Origin: a virus
DNA length: 25,480 bases
Virus record (IMG/VR): IMGVR_UViG_3300022602_002686
Span: 1-25,480 of that record
Direction: 5' to 3' (one strand)
Numbering within the stretch: position 1 is the first letter of the stretch; every line of letters begins with the position of its first letter. Position numbers and translations under genes: made by a program. The notes under the pieces are model-generated. The model worked only from the letters and a program-made list of their open reading frames with translations, was not told the DNA's origin and made no database searches. Positions 6,981-14,472 of this stretch are shown here, one piece after another.

Positions 6981-7217
6981 TTATCTATTTAGAGTTGACC
7001 AAGTTAACCATTCCTTAAAGCAATTATACACTTCAGAGATTTCTTTGTCATCCTGTTCGAGTCGAACTCCACGAACATAAAAGCCATCTTGGGCTATTTT
7101 AAGCATTTCGGTTCCGGCACAATGTAACACTACACTATTTTCGGGCGGTGCAGTCATTGATATTACAGGTTGTACTTCACGTTGTTTAGCAAATACCCAT
7201 TGATCGCCGGTAGACAT
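6981..7217 (-). CDS. Conserved small phage protein
   Basis: The 78-residue product has a short beta-like region (SVVLHCAGTEMLKIAQDGFY) and a C-terminal helix with VYNCFKEWLTW. A MLKI..DGFYVRG pattern is familiar from T4-like marine phages, in small proteins of unknown function. The ATG overlaps the glycosyltransferase stop by one base (TAATG), so it is translated together with that gene. No membrane segment or catalytic motif is visible. Confidence 0.55.
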   Translation of the reverse strand: MSTGDQWVFAKQREVQPVISMTAPPENSVVLHCAGTEMLKIAQDGFYVRGVRLEQDDKEISEVYNCFKEWLTWSTLNR

Positions 7218-8410
7218 TAGTATTTGCTTTCGTGTGTATGCTTACGATAATCAGTTGACATGCGCTTCCATTCTTCGCCTTTGCCTTCTAGGATATCCAC
7301 AATACGATCAATACAGCCATCCGTCCAATCGCTGATGCGACCTTGTTGTGCGTGTGGACGTTGTAACAATGTTCCTAATTTGGTCATTGCATCTTCTAGT
7401 GACCAAGGAACGTATAACCGGCTTGCGTCATTTGCAAAAGTTTCAGGGAAGCTACGATAAGCAGGATATAAAACATTCGATCCAAGCGTATCTGCTTCTG
7501 ATACTGTATTTGAAACCCAGTCTTGTAAAGCGCAGTTAAACAATACCCTAGTATCGTTAAGCAAACTATAGTAATCATTCTTTTCTAAATCCTCGTATAC
7601 AGTAAGCAGGCCTCGGGCTTGTAAATCTCTTGTACGAGCCATATAGCTATCGTTATTGCTTTTTAACTTACCGCCACTGTAGATACAGAACTCTACCTTA
7701 GGTAAATGGAAGTTATCATTCCATGCTTCGATCAAGTCCATGTAAAAGTCTGGTTGTTTCTCTTGATCCCACCGAGCCGCAAAACCCACACGCATAGCAC
7801 GATCTTCAAATGGCTTTAAGTCACCTTTAACACGTGAGCGTACTTCTTCTTTGCCAAATGCTAGGCCTGAAATATTGTAGATAGGACTTTCCCACCCTGC
7901 AATCTTCATATGCATGACCATTTCTTCGTTACTAGCCAAGGTGATATCTGCAAAGCTATCAACCATCTTCTCATACAGGCCCATCCACTTGCTCATGCCC
8001 CAGACATGTACAAAGTCATCGGGGTCGATACTCTGGGCCAAGCAACGTACAGCAATTCTAGGACGATGTGCTGGATCGATTTGATCCATAATGTAAGGCA
8101 AACTTTCAATACCGGGTTGAAACATATCTTCAAAGTACACAACATCTTCGTTGGTTACTTCTCCTTGCTTCATCAGCTTGACCAAGTTCATTATCTGGCT
8201 CATACCAAAGTAAGTGCGTCCGTGTGCATCCAGAACTTGTCCTGTAACAATAGCTTGATCGTTACCGAGTGTTTCGCCTGTGACAATTTCGTAGTCAATA
8301 CCCCGACGTTTGAATACAGCTTCATTCCAATCTTGTAACTGTAATGTATATCTTGCTTTATAAGGCTCTAGGCCCATGTACCATAATTTACGCATTTTGT
8401 ATAGTTTCAT
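7217..8410 (-). CDS. Glycosyltransferase, GT-B type (GT4-like)
   Basis: The 397-residue length suits a GT-B enzyme. The C-terminal half has the expected features: VGFAARWDQEKQPDFYMDLI (about 208-227) as the start of the donor-binding Rossmann domain, LNDTRVLFNCALQDW, and SEADTLGSNVLYPAYRSFPE, where Glu and Gly occupy the donor-contact E(x)nG position. The N-terminal half carries VVYFEDMFQPGIESLPYIMD and an ADITLASNEEM strand typical of GT acceptor domains. It should transfer a sugar from a nucleotide donor. Possible acceptors are a surface glycan or modified phage DNA; the sequence does not decide. The start is fixed by ATGA overlap with the upstream gene. Confidence 0.72.
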   Translation of the reverse strand: MKLYKMRKLWYMGLEPYKARYTLQLQDWNEAVFKRRGIDYEIVTGETLGNDQAIVTGQVLDAHGRTYFGMSQIMNLVKLMKQGEVTNEDVVYFEDMFQPGIESLPYIMDQIDPAHRPRIAVRCLAQSIDPDDFVHVWGMSKWMGLYEKMVDSFADITLASNEEMVMHMKIAGWESPIYNISGLAFGKEEVRSRVKGDLKPFEDRAMRVGFAARWDQEKQPDFYMDLIEAWNDNFHLPKVEFCIYSGGKLKSNNDSYMARTRDLQARGLLTVYEDLEKNDYYSLLNDTRVLFNCALQDWVSNTVSEADTLGSNVLYPAYRSFPETFANDASRLYVPWSLEDAMTKLGTLLQRPHAQQGRISDWTDGCIDRIVDILEGKGEEWKRMSTDYRKHTHESKY

Positions 8411-8901
8411 TTCTCTGTATCTTGTATACTGTTCATTATAGCATTAACATCCATAGAACTCAAACTGATCTTGCCCGATACAGCTCCTGGATTATGTATG
8501 CTGATAGTAGCAGGATTTGTACCTGTTGTGGTATAAGGCATGTTTGGATCAATTCCCCAGTTTGGCCCATATACTGGTACATTGTACGGCGGGGTATATG
8601 GTGATCCTGCACCCGGATTCCACGGACTTGGCGATCCTGCACCTGGTTGACGTAATTGTCCTTCTAGATTAGTTAGACGGCGTGTAATGTTCTTTAAATC
8701 TTCTTGCATTTGGCGTAGTGGGCCGTGGCTAGTTTCTACAGCCATACGTCCATCGTCTTGTGGGCGTGTTAGCTCAATGATAGTTAGCAATCCACGTAGA
8801 GCACTTTGTACACGTTCGTCTCGACTAGTCAGTGCTTCATCCATCAACTCGAAGAGTTTTTCTAAATCAAAGTCTGCTTGTGTTTTTTCTCGCATACTCA
8901 T
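8407..8901 (-). CDS. Hypothetical protein with coiled coil and Pro/Gly-rich repeats
   Basis: The 164-residue protein has a helical N-terminal half (residues 10-85, with RRLTNLEGQLRQ as a clear heptad end). A Pro/Gly/Tyr/Asn-rich region with PGAGSP twice follows, and the C-terminus is short and helical (MDVNAIMNSIQ). No family is recognised. The layout suggests an oligomeric scaffold or adaptor. It overlaps both neighbours by 4 nt and sits between the MazG-like and glycosyltransferase genes. Confidence 0.55.
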   Translation of the reverse strand: MSMREKTQADFDLEKLFELMDEALTSRDERVQSALRGLLTIIELTRPQDDGRMAVETSHGPLRQMQEDLKNITRRLTNLEGQLRQPGAGSPSPWNPGAGSPYTPPYNVPVYGPNWGIDPNMPYTTTGTNPATISIHNPGAVSGKISLSSMDVNAIMNSIQDTEK

Positions 8902-9275
8902 TTTACGTATGGCCCTAATACTGGAGCTGTCCAGCCTACGGGCTTTAACACTTTACCATCTTCACGCTTACGTACTTTACCTGTGGCGTGATCAATTTTA
9001 GCAAAGTTGGTACGCATAACTTCTTTCCATGCACCTTCTGCATCAAACCCGCCTGAGTGAATAGCACCAATGGTAACAACTAAGATATCGATAAGTGCAT
9101 CTAACTGCTCTACTGGATCGCAAGCATCAACTGCCTCTTGTAATTCTGCTACTTCTTCTTTAATCAAGTTTAGATACAGATCGTATTGATCTTCGTTGAC
9201 TTCGTCGTTTACTCTGCCTACAGTTTGATCGCAGGCACGCATAAACTTCTCTTGATCACGGAATGGATTTGTCAT
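8898..9275 (-). CDS. MazG-like nucleotide pyrophosphohydrolase
   Basis: All-alpha NTP pyrophosphohydrolases hydrolyse (d)NTPs to NMP and PPi using Mg2+ held by EExxE and ExxD-type motifs. This 125-residue protein has LIKEEVAELQEAVD (37-50) and LDALIDILVVTIGA (58-71), then a C-terminal NFAKIDHATGKVRKREDGKVLKPVGW segment (read in two parts around 90-115) like that of phosphoribosyl-ATP pyrophosphatase-type phage enzymes. It may clean or adjust the dNTP pool, or trigger host stress changes as proposed for other marine phage MazG proteins. A link to the 7-deazaguanine module, where free dGTP would compete, is possible but speculative. It is coupled to the following gene by ATGA. Confidence 0.75.
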   Translation of the reverse strand: MTNPFRDQEKFMRACDQTVGRVNDEVNEDQYDLYLNLIKEEVAELQEAVDACDPVEQLDALIDILVVTIGAIHSGGFDAEGAWKEVMRTNFAKIDHATGKVRKREDGKVLKPVGWTAPVLGPYVK

Positions 9276-9276
9276 A

Positions 9277-9615
9277 TTATTTCTTTGCGGGTTTCTTAAA
9301 TGTTTTTACATCTTTAACAGCAGATTTCAAAGTGTCTGCATAGTTTACGGCTTGTTGTTCTGACATAATGATGCTGGCTTCATACTTGATATAACCTGTA
9401 GTTAATAACTTCCAAATATGTTGCCAGCGTGTTATTGACCAAAAGTTTGTTTTTTGTTCTGTATAGGTAGTAACACTAACACCGGTTTCGTCTGCTTCTA
9501 CCCAGACATTATGAGCACAATCACTCCCGCAACATTCACAGGTTACTGTGTAGGACTTAGAGTCGCCCCAATCTTTACGTAGTAAAATACCTTCTGCGGG
9601 AGCCTGTGCTTTCAT
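9277..9615 (-). CDS. Hypothetical protein with a Cys-rich (zinc-binding-like) motif
   Basis: I start this gene at the ATG at 9615, one base after the upstream stop, giving 112 residues. A longer reading from 9711 would lie over the upstream gene. The N-terminal half has CECCGSDCAHNV (about 27-38), a Cys/His cluster suited to one metal ion. The C-terminal half is helical with a Lys-rich end. No known family is recognised. Confidence 0.55.
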   Translation of the reverse strand: MKAQAPAEGILLRKDWGDSKSYTVTCECCGSDCAHNVWVEADETGVSVTTYTEQKTNFWSITRWQHIWKLLTTGYIKYEASIIMSEQQAVNYADTLKSAVKDVKTFKKPAKK

Positions 9616-9616
9616 C

Positions 9617-9880
9617 TTAGTGTTCTCTTGGTTTCCAGTTTGTATTACGTGGCTTGAACGTAGTTCGATCACGTTTAGGAGTACGCCACTGATCCCAAGG
9701 CTCGCGACCACGGACCATCTTTAAGTATTCACCATACGGTGTTCGTTCGTTGTACAAATTCTTCTCATCATACGGGTAGCCATAATCTCTGCAGAATTGT
9801 TCGTACACTTCCAAATCTTCAAAGATTGTTTTTACTTCAGGTTTAAGGCAAAGATACTTAGCTAGCCATTCTTGGGCCAT
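9617..9880 (-). CDS. Small hypothetical phage protein
   Basis: The 87-residue product has a helical, acidic N-terminal half and a basic, Trp/Arg/Pro-rich C-terminal tail (about residues 60-87). AAGGAA about 7 nt upstream of the ATG is a good ribosome binding site. It is the first gene downstream of a candidate promoter inside the end of the radical SAM gene. No family is recognised. Confidence 0.55.
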   Translation of the reverse strand: MAQEWLAKYLCLKPEVKTIFEDLEVYEQFCRDYGYPYDEKNLYNERTPYGEYLKMVRGREPWDQWRTPKRDRTTFKPRNTNWKPREH

Positions 9881-9909
9881 AATATTTCCTTTTTAAGTTA
9901 AACTACAGG

Positions 9910-11097
9910 TTAATTATAATATTTTAACACACTTTCGTCGAGGTGTATTTTAATTATTTTTTTAAAATCTTCCTTCGAATTTGCCTTTGGGGCGCATATA
10001 CCACATCCACAATTAATCTTTGGACATTGTATAACCGGTACAGTTTTTGTTTCTAACTGATTTTTAAATTTTTCTAATATTTGATCTGCCTCGTCAATAG
10101 AGCCAATTGAGCCAACAGCATTAGTTTCAGGATTAACCATGCAACTAGTGTTATGATAAATTAATCCCGAATGTTGTTTAACAAACAAAAAATACCAATT
10201 GACACTACAGTACCAGTTACGAAATTGCGTAATAGGCACGTGAGAAACGGGATTACGTCTATTTGAATTAATGCACAATGCTTTTTCGCTACAGCATGGA
10301 TACCCTGCACTAGAAACAATAAACTTATCATTGACTGTAGTCATGTCCTGCAGTTTAATTGTGTTTATAGATTTTTTATTGTTTTCATTCCAATAATTAG
10401 CTATAAATTCAGATTGTTCTTTAGTATAAGAATGAAACTTTGCTCCGTCTTTATCTTTCCAGTCCGTTTCGATACCATGCTTTATTGTAACCCCAATTGG
10501 TTTTATTAAAGTTTTAATGCCGTCTTGATTAAACCTTTCAGCTAAATCTTGACATTCTTTAAATTTAAGTGGGTCGGAATGAGCTAATAATCTAACCTCA
10601 AATGATTTGTTATGTTTTTTTAACAAATAGATAGTTTCAAGTGTCATTGCCTTTTGCTTAGGCAATGATTCTGTGTGATAACTAACAGTCCAATATTGTA
10701 TTATAGGCAAACATTTTTCTAATACAGTTTTGCCTACAACACCATTAGTTATAACGTATGTAGTCAACTTCCATTTATCCTTATACGTAGTTTCGTATAA
10801 CTCGGACATATACTCAAGTATTTCTTGAATGTCTGGGTGTATTAGTGTTTCACCACCTAACAAATTTAGTGTAACAAATTTTTCGTAAGGTTTCCTGACG
10901 GACATAACAAGATCTGCATATTTAAATGCAAAATCAATGCCTTTTTTGCAACTGTTTATATCGGGGTGCTTAGTAGTGTTATCGTGAGCACCACAATACG
11001 AGCAATCAAGATTACAAAGATAGGTTAATTCCCAATCAATAACAAATGCCGGGCGATGATTTGGGTCAAACGCCAAATCAATACTTGATATAGTCAT
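9910..11097 (-). CDS. Radical SAM protein with C-terminal cysteine clusters
   Basis: The CX3CX2C motif CNLDCSYC (C28, C32, C35) would bind the 4Fe-4S cluster that cleaves S-adenosylmethionine, and LLGGETLIHPDI (about 78-89) is the usual GGE strand. The C-terminal part has extra cysteines (YPCCSEKALC around 276, and CPKINCGCGIC near 357-367), as in SPASM/twitch proteins that bind auxiliary clusters. Length is 395 residues. The protein is the last gene of the clamp-led operon; its ATG overlaps the QueD-like stop by one base. The QueE step of 7-deazaguanine synthesis is also radical SAM, but QueE is much shorter and lacks this C-terminal region, so I do not call it QueE. The gene looks more AT-rich than its neighbours. 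Confidence 0.8.
   Translation of the reverse strand: MTISSIDLAFDPNHRPAFVIDWELTYLCNLDCSYCGAHDNTTKHPDINSCKKGIDFAFKYADLVMSVRKPYEKFVTLNLLGGETLIHPDIQEILEYMSELYETTYKDKWKLTTYVITNGVVGKTVLEKCLPIIQYWTVSYHTESLPKQKAMTLETIYLLKKHNKSFEVRLLAHSDPLKFKECQDLAERFNQDGIKTLIKPIGVTIKHGIETDWKDKDGAKFHSYTKEQSEFIANYWNENNKKSINTIKLQDMTTVNDKFIVSSAGYPCCSEKALCINSNRRNPVSHVPITQFRNWYCSVNWYFLFVKQHSGLIYHNTSCMVNPETNAVGSIGSIDEADQILEKFKNQLETKTVPVIQCPKINCGCGICAPKANSKEDFKKIIKIHLDESVLKYYN
9913..9941 (-). promoter_or_regulatory. Candidate sigma70-like promoter before the 9880-5057 gene group
   Basis: A perfect TATAAT lies at 9918-9913 on the minus strand, with TCGACG (4 of 6 to TTGACA) 17 bases upstream at 9941-9936, within the last codons of the radical SAM gene. 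The predicted leader to the ATG at 9880 is about 26 nt. The AT-rich setting makes a chance -10 match possible. Confidence 0.4.
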
Positions 11098-11540
11098 TAA
11101 ATTACAATTGATTGACTTGGACGGGTGAGGTTATAAGTAATTGTGCATCCGTTTTCACCGTCCTCGGATACAGCAATTTTTACAGCACGATTAGGATACC
11201 GTGCAGCAATTTGGAGATATAAGTCGTCTGCAATCATTTCGCAGGACTTAAAGTCTAATTCTAAAATGTCTTTGCTATAAAGACCTTCCAACCAACGTTT
11301 GAATTGAATAAATTCAATATCGCGATCATTGTGGAATACGTCAATCCATACTTGGAAATGAAAGATATGACGATGTGCATTGCCCAGGAAACTAACATCG
11401 TATTCTCCAGGAGTACTCAATGCAGGATCAGTTGCTGCCGCTGGATAACGATGGATTCCTTCTTTGCGAAATGTCACCCAAATTTCTCGTTGTGCCGCTG
11501 ATTGAATACGTTCCACTACTGCTCTTTGTTCTTGATTCAT
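11097..11540 (-). CDS. QueD/6-pyruvoyl-tetrahydropterin synthase-like protein
   Basis: QueD turns dihydroneopterin triphosphate, the FolE product, into 6-carboxy-tetrahydropterin. This 147-residue protein is of family length. GNAHRHIFHFQVWIDV (about 52-67) resembles the HGHxY zinc strand, with GIHRYP (about 28-33) offering another His. LELDFKSCEMIADDLYLQI and VSEDGENG resemble the NPTaEnla helix and the late Glu of the family. The match is distant, and the usual HGH spacing is altered. Position between the TGT/DpdA-like operon genes and the radical SAM gene, plus folE elsewhere in the window, makes the assignment more likely. It could instead be a divergent pterin-binding protein. Confidence 0.5.
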   Translation of the reverse strand: MNQEQRAVVERIQSAAQREIWVTFRKEGIHRYPAAATDPALSTPGEYDVSFLGNAHRHIFHFQVWIDVFHNDRDIEFIQFKRWLEGLYSKDILELDFKSCEMIADDLYLQIAARYPNRAVKIAVSEDGENGCTITYNLTRPSQSIVI

Positions 11541-12052
11541 TTGATTACTTCATCTTTAGTATATTTAGACCAATCCGTAAACTTGCTACGGTCCCGTAAA
11601 TCATGTAAACTATGACACCAAACTCCGGGGTTAGTTGCCGCAAAGTCTTTGTCGTCGAGCTTAATTGTAGCATTATATCCCAGCATTTGTAAATACGGCA
11701 ATTTCACCGAAATCATAGGAATAAAGTTGTTGTACTCGCATAGTGGACCTTCTATTAATCCTTCTACTGACTTAACATCAATATCTAAGGTGCATAGTAA
11801 ACCTAATCGTAATGCTACTAGGATCATGTTTTCCCACGATTTCCACGTTGCGGCATCGTTTACAGCCGGATCAGGGAAACTTTGATTGGCACCAAAGTAA
11901 ACGTGTCTACACTCATTTTTATGAGCCATAAGTAAGACAGTTTCGGAATCCTGTACACCTACAACAAATAGAGTCCGTTGCCCAAATGCCGGTGTATGCT
12001 CTACTTCTGTACCTACAAAAAAGTCTACCTGTTCGTGTCCTGCTCTAATCAT
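11537..12052 (-). CDS. Unknown protein between QueD-like and TGT-like genes
   Basis: The 171-residue product begins MIRAGHEQVDFFVGTEVEHT and has an alternating alpha/beta look: TLFVVGVQ, HVYFGANQSF, LLCTLDIDVKS, FIPMISVKLP. This resembles half of a TIM barrel. There is no CX3CX2C motif, so it is not a functional radical SAM enzyme. Pairs such as MISVKLP and NPGVWCHSL could line an active site. The gene is joined by ATGA overlaps to the DUF465-like and QueD-like genes, which argues for a job in the same pathway. I do not recognise the family with confidence; a role in precursor synthesis is inferred only from context. Confidence 0.6.
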   Translation of the reverse strand: MIRAGHEQVDFFVGTEVEHTPAFGQRTLFVVGVQDSETVLLMAHKNECRHVYFGANQSFPDPAVNDAATWKSWENMILVALRLGLLCTLDIDVKSVEGLIEGPLCEYNNFIPMISVKLPYLQMLGYNATIKLDDKDFAATNPGVWCHSLHDLRDRSKFTDWSKYTKDEVIK

Positions 12053-12249
12053 GATTTATCTTTTTTACTTTGTTCAAATGCCACAGTTTCTTTAAGTTTA
12101 GCAATATCGTCTTTGATATGCAACCGTTGCTTCTTCAATTTGTTAAGTAACTCGTCCTGGAATGCTCCAGATTTTTCTAAACCATCAACCTTCTTATCTA
12201 GTTTAGCATGTTGTTCTTCTAAGTGTTTAATACGTGCGGTGATTGTCAT
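12049..12249 (-). CDS. YdcH/DUF465-like coiled-coil protein
   Basis: The 66-residue product is one long helix. RIKHLEEQHAKLDKKVDGLE, then DELLNKLKKQRLHIKDDI, follow the pattern of the bacterial YdcH (DUF465) family, with its LExxHxxLDxxI first half and LKKxRLxLKDxI second half. Family members are small coiled coils of unknown function. It overlaps both the TGT-like gene and the unknown 171-residue gene by 4 nt, so it is made in step with them and might be a partner or chaperone, which is speculative. Confidence 0.65.
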   Translation of the reverse strand: MTITARIKHLEEQHAKLDKKVDGLEKSGAFQDELLNKLKKQRLHIKDDIAKLKETVAFEQSKKDKS

Positions 12250-13862
12250 TCGTTTTCCAGTTCGTCTAGTTTGGTTTCATCAAATCCGGAATCATCAATA
12301 TGATGTTCTTCTACTTCATCTACTTCGTAATCAAACAATGCGTTAAACATAGTTTGGCTATTCAATGCTTTCTTACCTTTAAAGCCACGTGTGCCTACAA
12401 TCTCCATCCAGTAACTACTGTACTGTTCGATAATAGCTTCACTTGTTTCGCGATCTGGTGCTGCAAAGATTGCTTCTACGATCTGCTCAAAGTATTCACC
12501 GCCTGGCCCACTACAACGCATCATTGCTGGATGTTCGCCTGCATCAAATCTACGATTAGCTTCTTGTACCGCAGTTAAATGTAAATAAACATTGTGACCC
12601 ATTAATAATGCATAGCTAAATGAATCCCACGATGTTTTGCCCCATTTGCCATTTTTGTTTACACTTGGAAGCACATCGTACATTTCAGGATCGCGGAAGT
12701 TATCCTCTGTGAGGGTAACACCTGCTTTAACAACACCACCATTGTAGATACAGATATCTTTCATGGTAAGCATATTGCTAATAGGACTTTCCATCCAATT
12801 ATCGTAAATACCGTCGGCTACTACTCCATCCGACCACTTGCGTGTATCTGTACTGTATTTCTTATCATCTGCACTAGGTGCCATGCGATAAGACCACTTC
12901 TTATTATTCTCAAATACATTTTCAAAGTAAACCTGTCCGTTGGCAGTAGCAAGGAACGGACTAGCACAATCAAAGCTAATAGTGAAACTAGGATTGATAT
13001 ACTTACGCACGTTACGTTGAATAACAGTCAGCAAGACTGCCCACTCTAGTTTACTTGTACCCAAAAAGTGCATCCAATCGTGTACACCTTCTTTAAGTAG
13101 GCCATCGTACTTCAATGCAATTAATCGTCTAAGGATCAAGTGTACGTCGCACATGTTCTGACCACCCATTGACCACCCATTGAAGTGTGTATCTGGATAC
13201 TTAACAGGATCGCAATAATCCTTCATTAGTTCATACCATTCGTCTGCATCCTTGTGATTGGCGCCCTGTAGTACGTTAAGTACCTTCATTCCGCCATTGG
13301 CAACACCCTTGCGATGTTCCATGAAGTAGTCGTTATTGAACTTAGTTGCATCTACAGCTTCTTTGAGCGTTCGAATGCCGCACTTGTCACTAGCGTTCTT
13401 ATCATGAATGACCCAGGTTGGAATATCAAGAGTCATACCATAATCAGCAATACCGTCAAGCCAAGCTAAAACTTGTTCACGTTTTTTCTGGGCTTTCGGG
13501 CATCCTGAATGGGCCTTCCAATCTCCTTCCCATAATCCTTTGGCAATCTGGAATCCACCAGAGTCGCCTAGCATTAGTGTGTTGGGATCTCGATTGCGTA
13601 CCATATCCTCTGACCAGTCCTGCTTGGTAAGGTCGAGGTTTGCGTGGCCACCGGAGTAGAGCGACCACTTATATGGGAACAGGGCTTTCTGGTCATTTAG
13701 CCAGTTCATCTGTTCCATGTCTGTTAAGCCCTGCGGGAAACGTGCAGGGTCTACGTATTCTTCATTGCGTTGCTTACCTACAAAGGTAGCATAGAAACCA
13801 CTAATAGCCGGGAGAAATATGGCATAGTCGTTTTGTTTTAGGGTTAGGTTATCTTGTTCCAT
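12246..13862 (-). CDS. tRNA-guanine transglycosylase/DpdA-like enzyme
   Basis: TGT-fold enzymes exchange guanine for a 7-deazaguanine base; phage DpdA versions act on DNA. The 538-residue protein shows the TGT motif order: LGDSGGFQ with general-base D100, LDIPTW (145-150), VLQGAN (198-202, matching VQGG), FNGWSMGG (227-234, matching GLSVGE), HFLGTS (265-270) and ISFDCASPF with candidate nucleophile D298. LLMGHNVYLHLTAVQEANRR near residue 430 resembles the TGT C-terminal helix. The usual Cys-x-Cys-x2-Cys zinc cluster is not visible, and the protein is longer than a bacterial TGT (about 375). Together with FolE and the QueD-like protein it fits phage 7-deazaguanine modification of DNA. It is coupled to the sulfotransferase (14-nt overlap) and the DUF465-like gene. 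Confidence 0.8.
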   Translation of the reverse strand: MEQDNLTLKQNDYAIFLPAISGFYATFVGKQRNEEYVDPARFPQGLTDMEQMNWLNDQKALFPYKWSLYSGGHANLDLTKQDWSEDMVRNRDPNTLMLGDSGGFQIAKGLWEGDWKAHSGCPKAQKKREQVLAWLDGIADYGMTLDIPTWVIHDKNASDKCGIRTLKEAVDATKFNNDYFMEHRKGVANGGMKVLNVLQGANHKDADEWYELMKDYCDPVKYPDTHFNGWSMGGQNMCDVHLILRRLIALKYDGLLKEGVHDWMHFLGTSKLEWAVLLTVIQRNVRKYINPSFTISFDCASPFLATANGQVYFENVFENNKKWSYRMAPSADDKKYSTDTRKWSDGVVADGIYDNWMESPISNMLTMKDICIYNGGVVKAGVTLTEDNFRDPEMYDVLPSVNKNGKWGKTSWDSFSYALLMGHNVYLHLTAVQEANRRFDAGEHPAMMRCSGPGGEYFEQIVEAIFAAPDRETSEAIIEQYSSYWMEIVGTRGFKGKKALNSQTMFNALFDYEVDEVEEHHIDDSGFDETKLDELENE

Positions 13863-14472
13863 AGAACTGTGTTTGCTCGATTAATTTAAGGTCTTGTCTG
13901 AAATAGTCTTCAACTTGATTAAGGTATTTAGAGTTTTTCAATGCCTGGGTAAAAATTTCTTTAAACTGTTTTCTTATTGCATCATTATCACTTACATGTT
14001 GTTTTGCATAATTACGGTAATTATTTGGCATTCCATTTTCTGCTAAGAAGTTGCTAAAGTTTTCTCTATAGTGCTCATCAAACTTAAAGAATACGCAACG
14101 ACTTAAATCTAATCCTTCAATGAAGTATACTTGTTTCTCGGTGTGGTCGTCAAATGCAATCTTGTCGAATATTAAATCCAGTAGCTCCGTAGTAAATGAG
14201 CTAGTGGTCCAGTCCCTGTGGTACAGATACAAGTACTCGGCCATACCACTGGCCCAGCGTTCAACTGGGTCACGTAACACAACCATAGCAGTCTTGTGGT
14301 ATAGGTTATCTGTGTGGTAATTGTAAAACTCCCACTCAAAGTCTGCTAAGTTTGGCTTGGTCCACGATGTTGCATTTTTAGGAATGTTTATATACATCAA
14401 GTCAGACTCTGAGTGTGTCATGCACTCCCCAAACACGTGACCTTTTGCTCTATAGTAATCTAAAAAACTCAT
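13849..14472 (-). CDS. Sulfotransferase-family protein
   Basis: Sulfotransferases move sulfate from PAPS to a hydroxyl or amine. The 207-residue product has the 5'-phosphosulfate loop MYINIPKNATSW (26-37) and the 3'-phosphate strand/helix VVLRDPVERWASG (64-76), the two core PAPS contacts of Golgi-type and bacterial sulfotransferases. FFKFDEHY (around 130) may be a further core strand. It is shorter than most members, but both cofactor sites are present. It overlaps the radical SAM gene by 4 nt and the TGT-like gene by 14 nt. The acceptor is unknown: a glycan is the usual substrate, though the operon setting allows a modified base or pathway intermediate. Confidence 0.75.
   Translation of the reverse strand: MSFLDYYRAKGHVFGECMTHSESDLMYINIPKNATSWTKPNLADFEWEFYNYHTDNLYHKTAMVVLRDPVERWASGMAEYLYLYHRDWTTSSFTTELLDLIFDKIAFDDHTEKQVYFIEGLDLSRCVFFKFDEHYRENFSNFLAENGMPNNYRNYAKQHVSDNDAIRKQFKEIFTQALKNSKYLNQVEDYFRQDLKLIEQTQFYGTR

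Noticed and set aside
7910-8338. 142-codon plus-strand open frame with His-rich product
   Set aside because: It lies entirely antisense to the glycosyltransferase gene, has no ribosome binding site or motif, and its residues mirror the opposite strand's codon use.
9910-11097. QueE (7-carboxy-7-deazaguanine synthase)
   Set aside because: It is radical SAM and next to a QueD-like gene, but at 395 residues with C-terminal Cys clusters it does not look like QueE (about 200-250 residues, no such region).
11978-12346. 122-codon plus-strand open frame
   Set aside because: Crosses three coupled minus-strand genes on the opposite strand and shows no motif.
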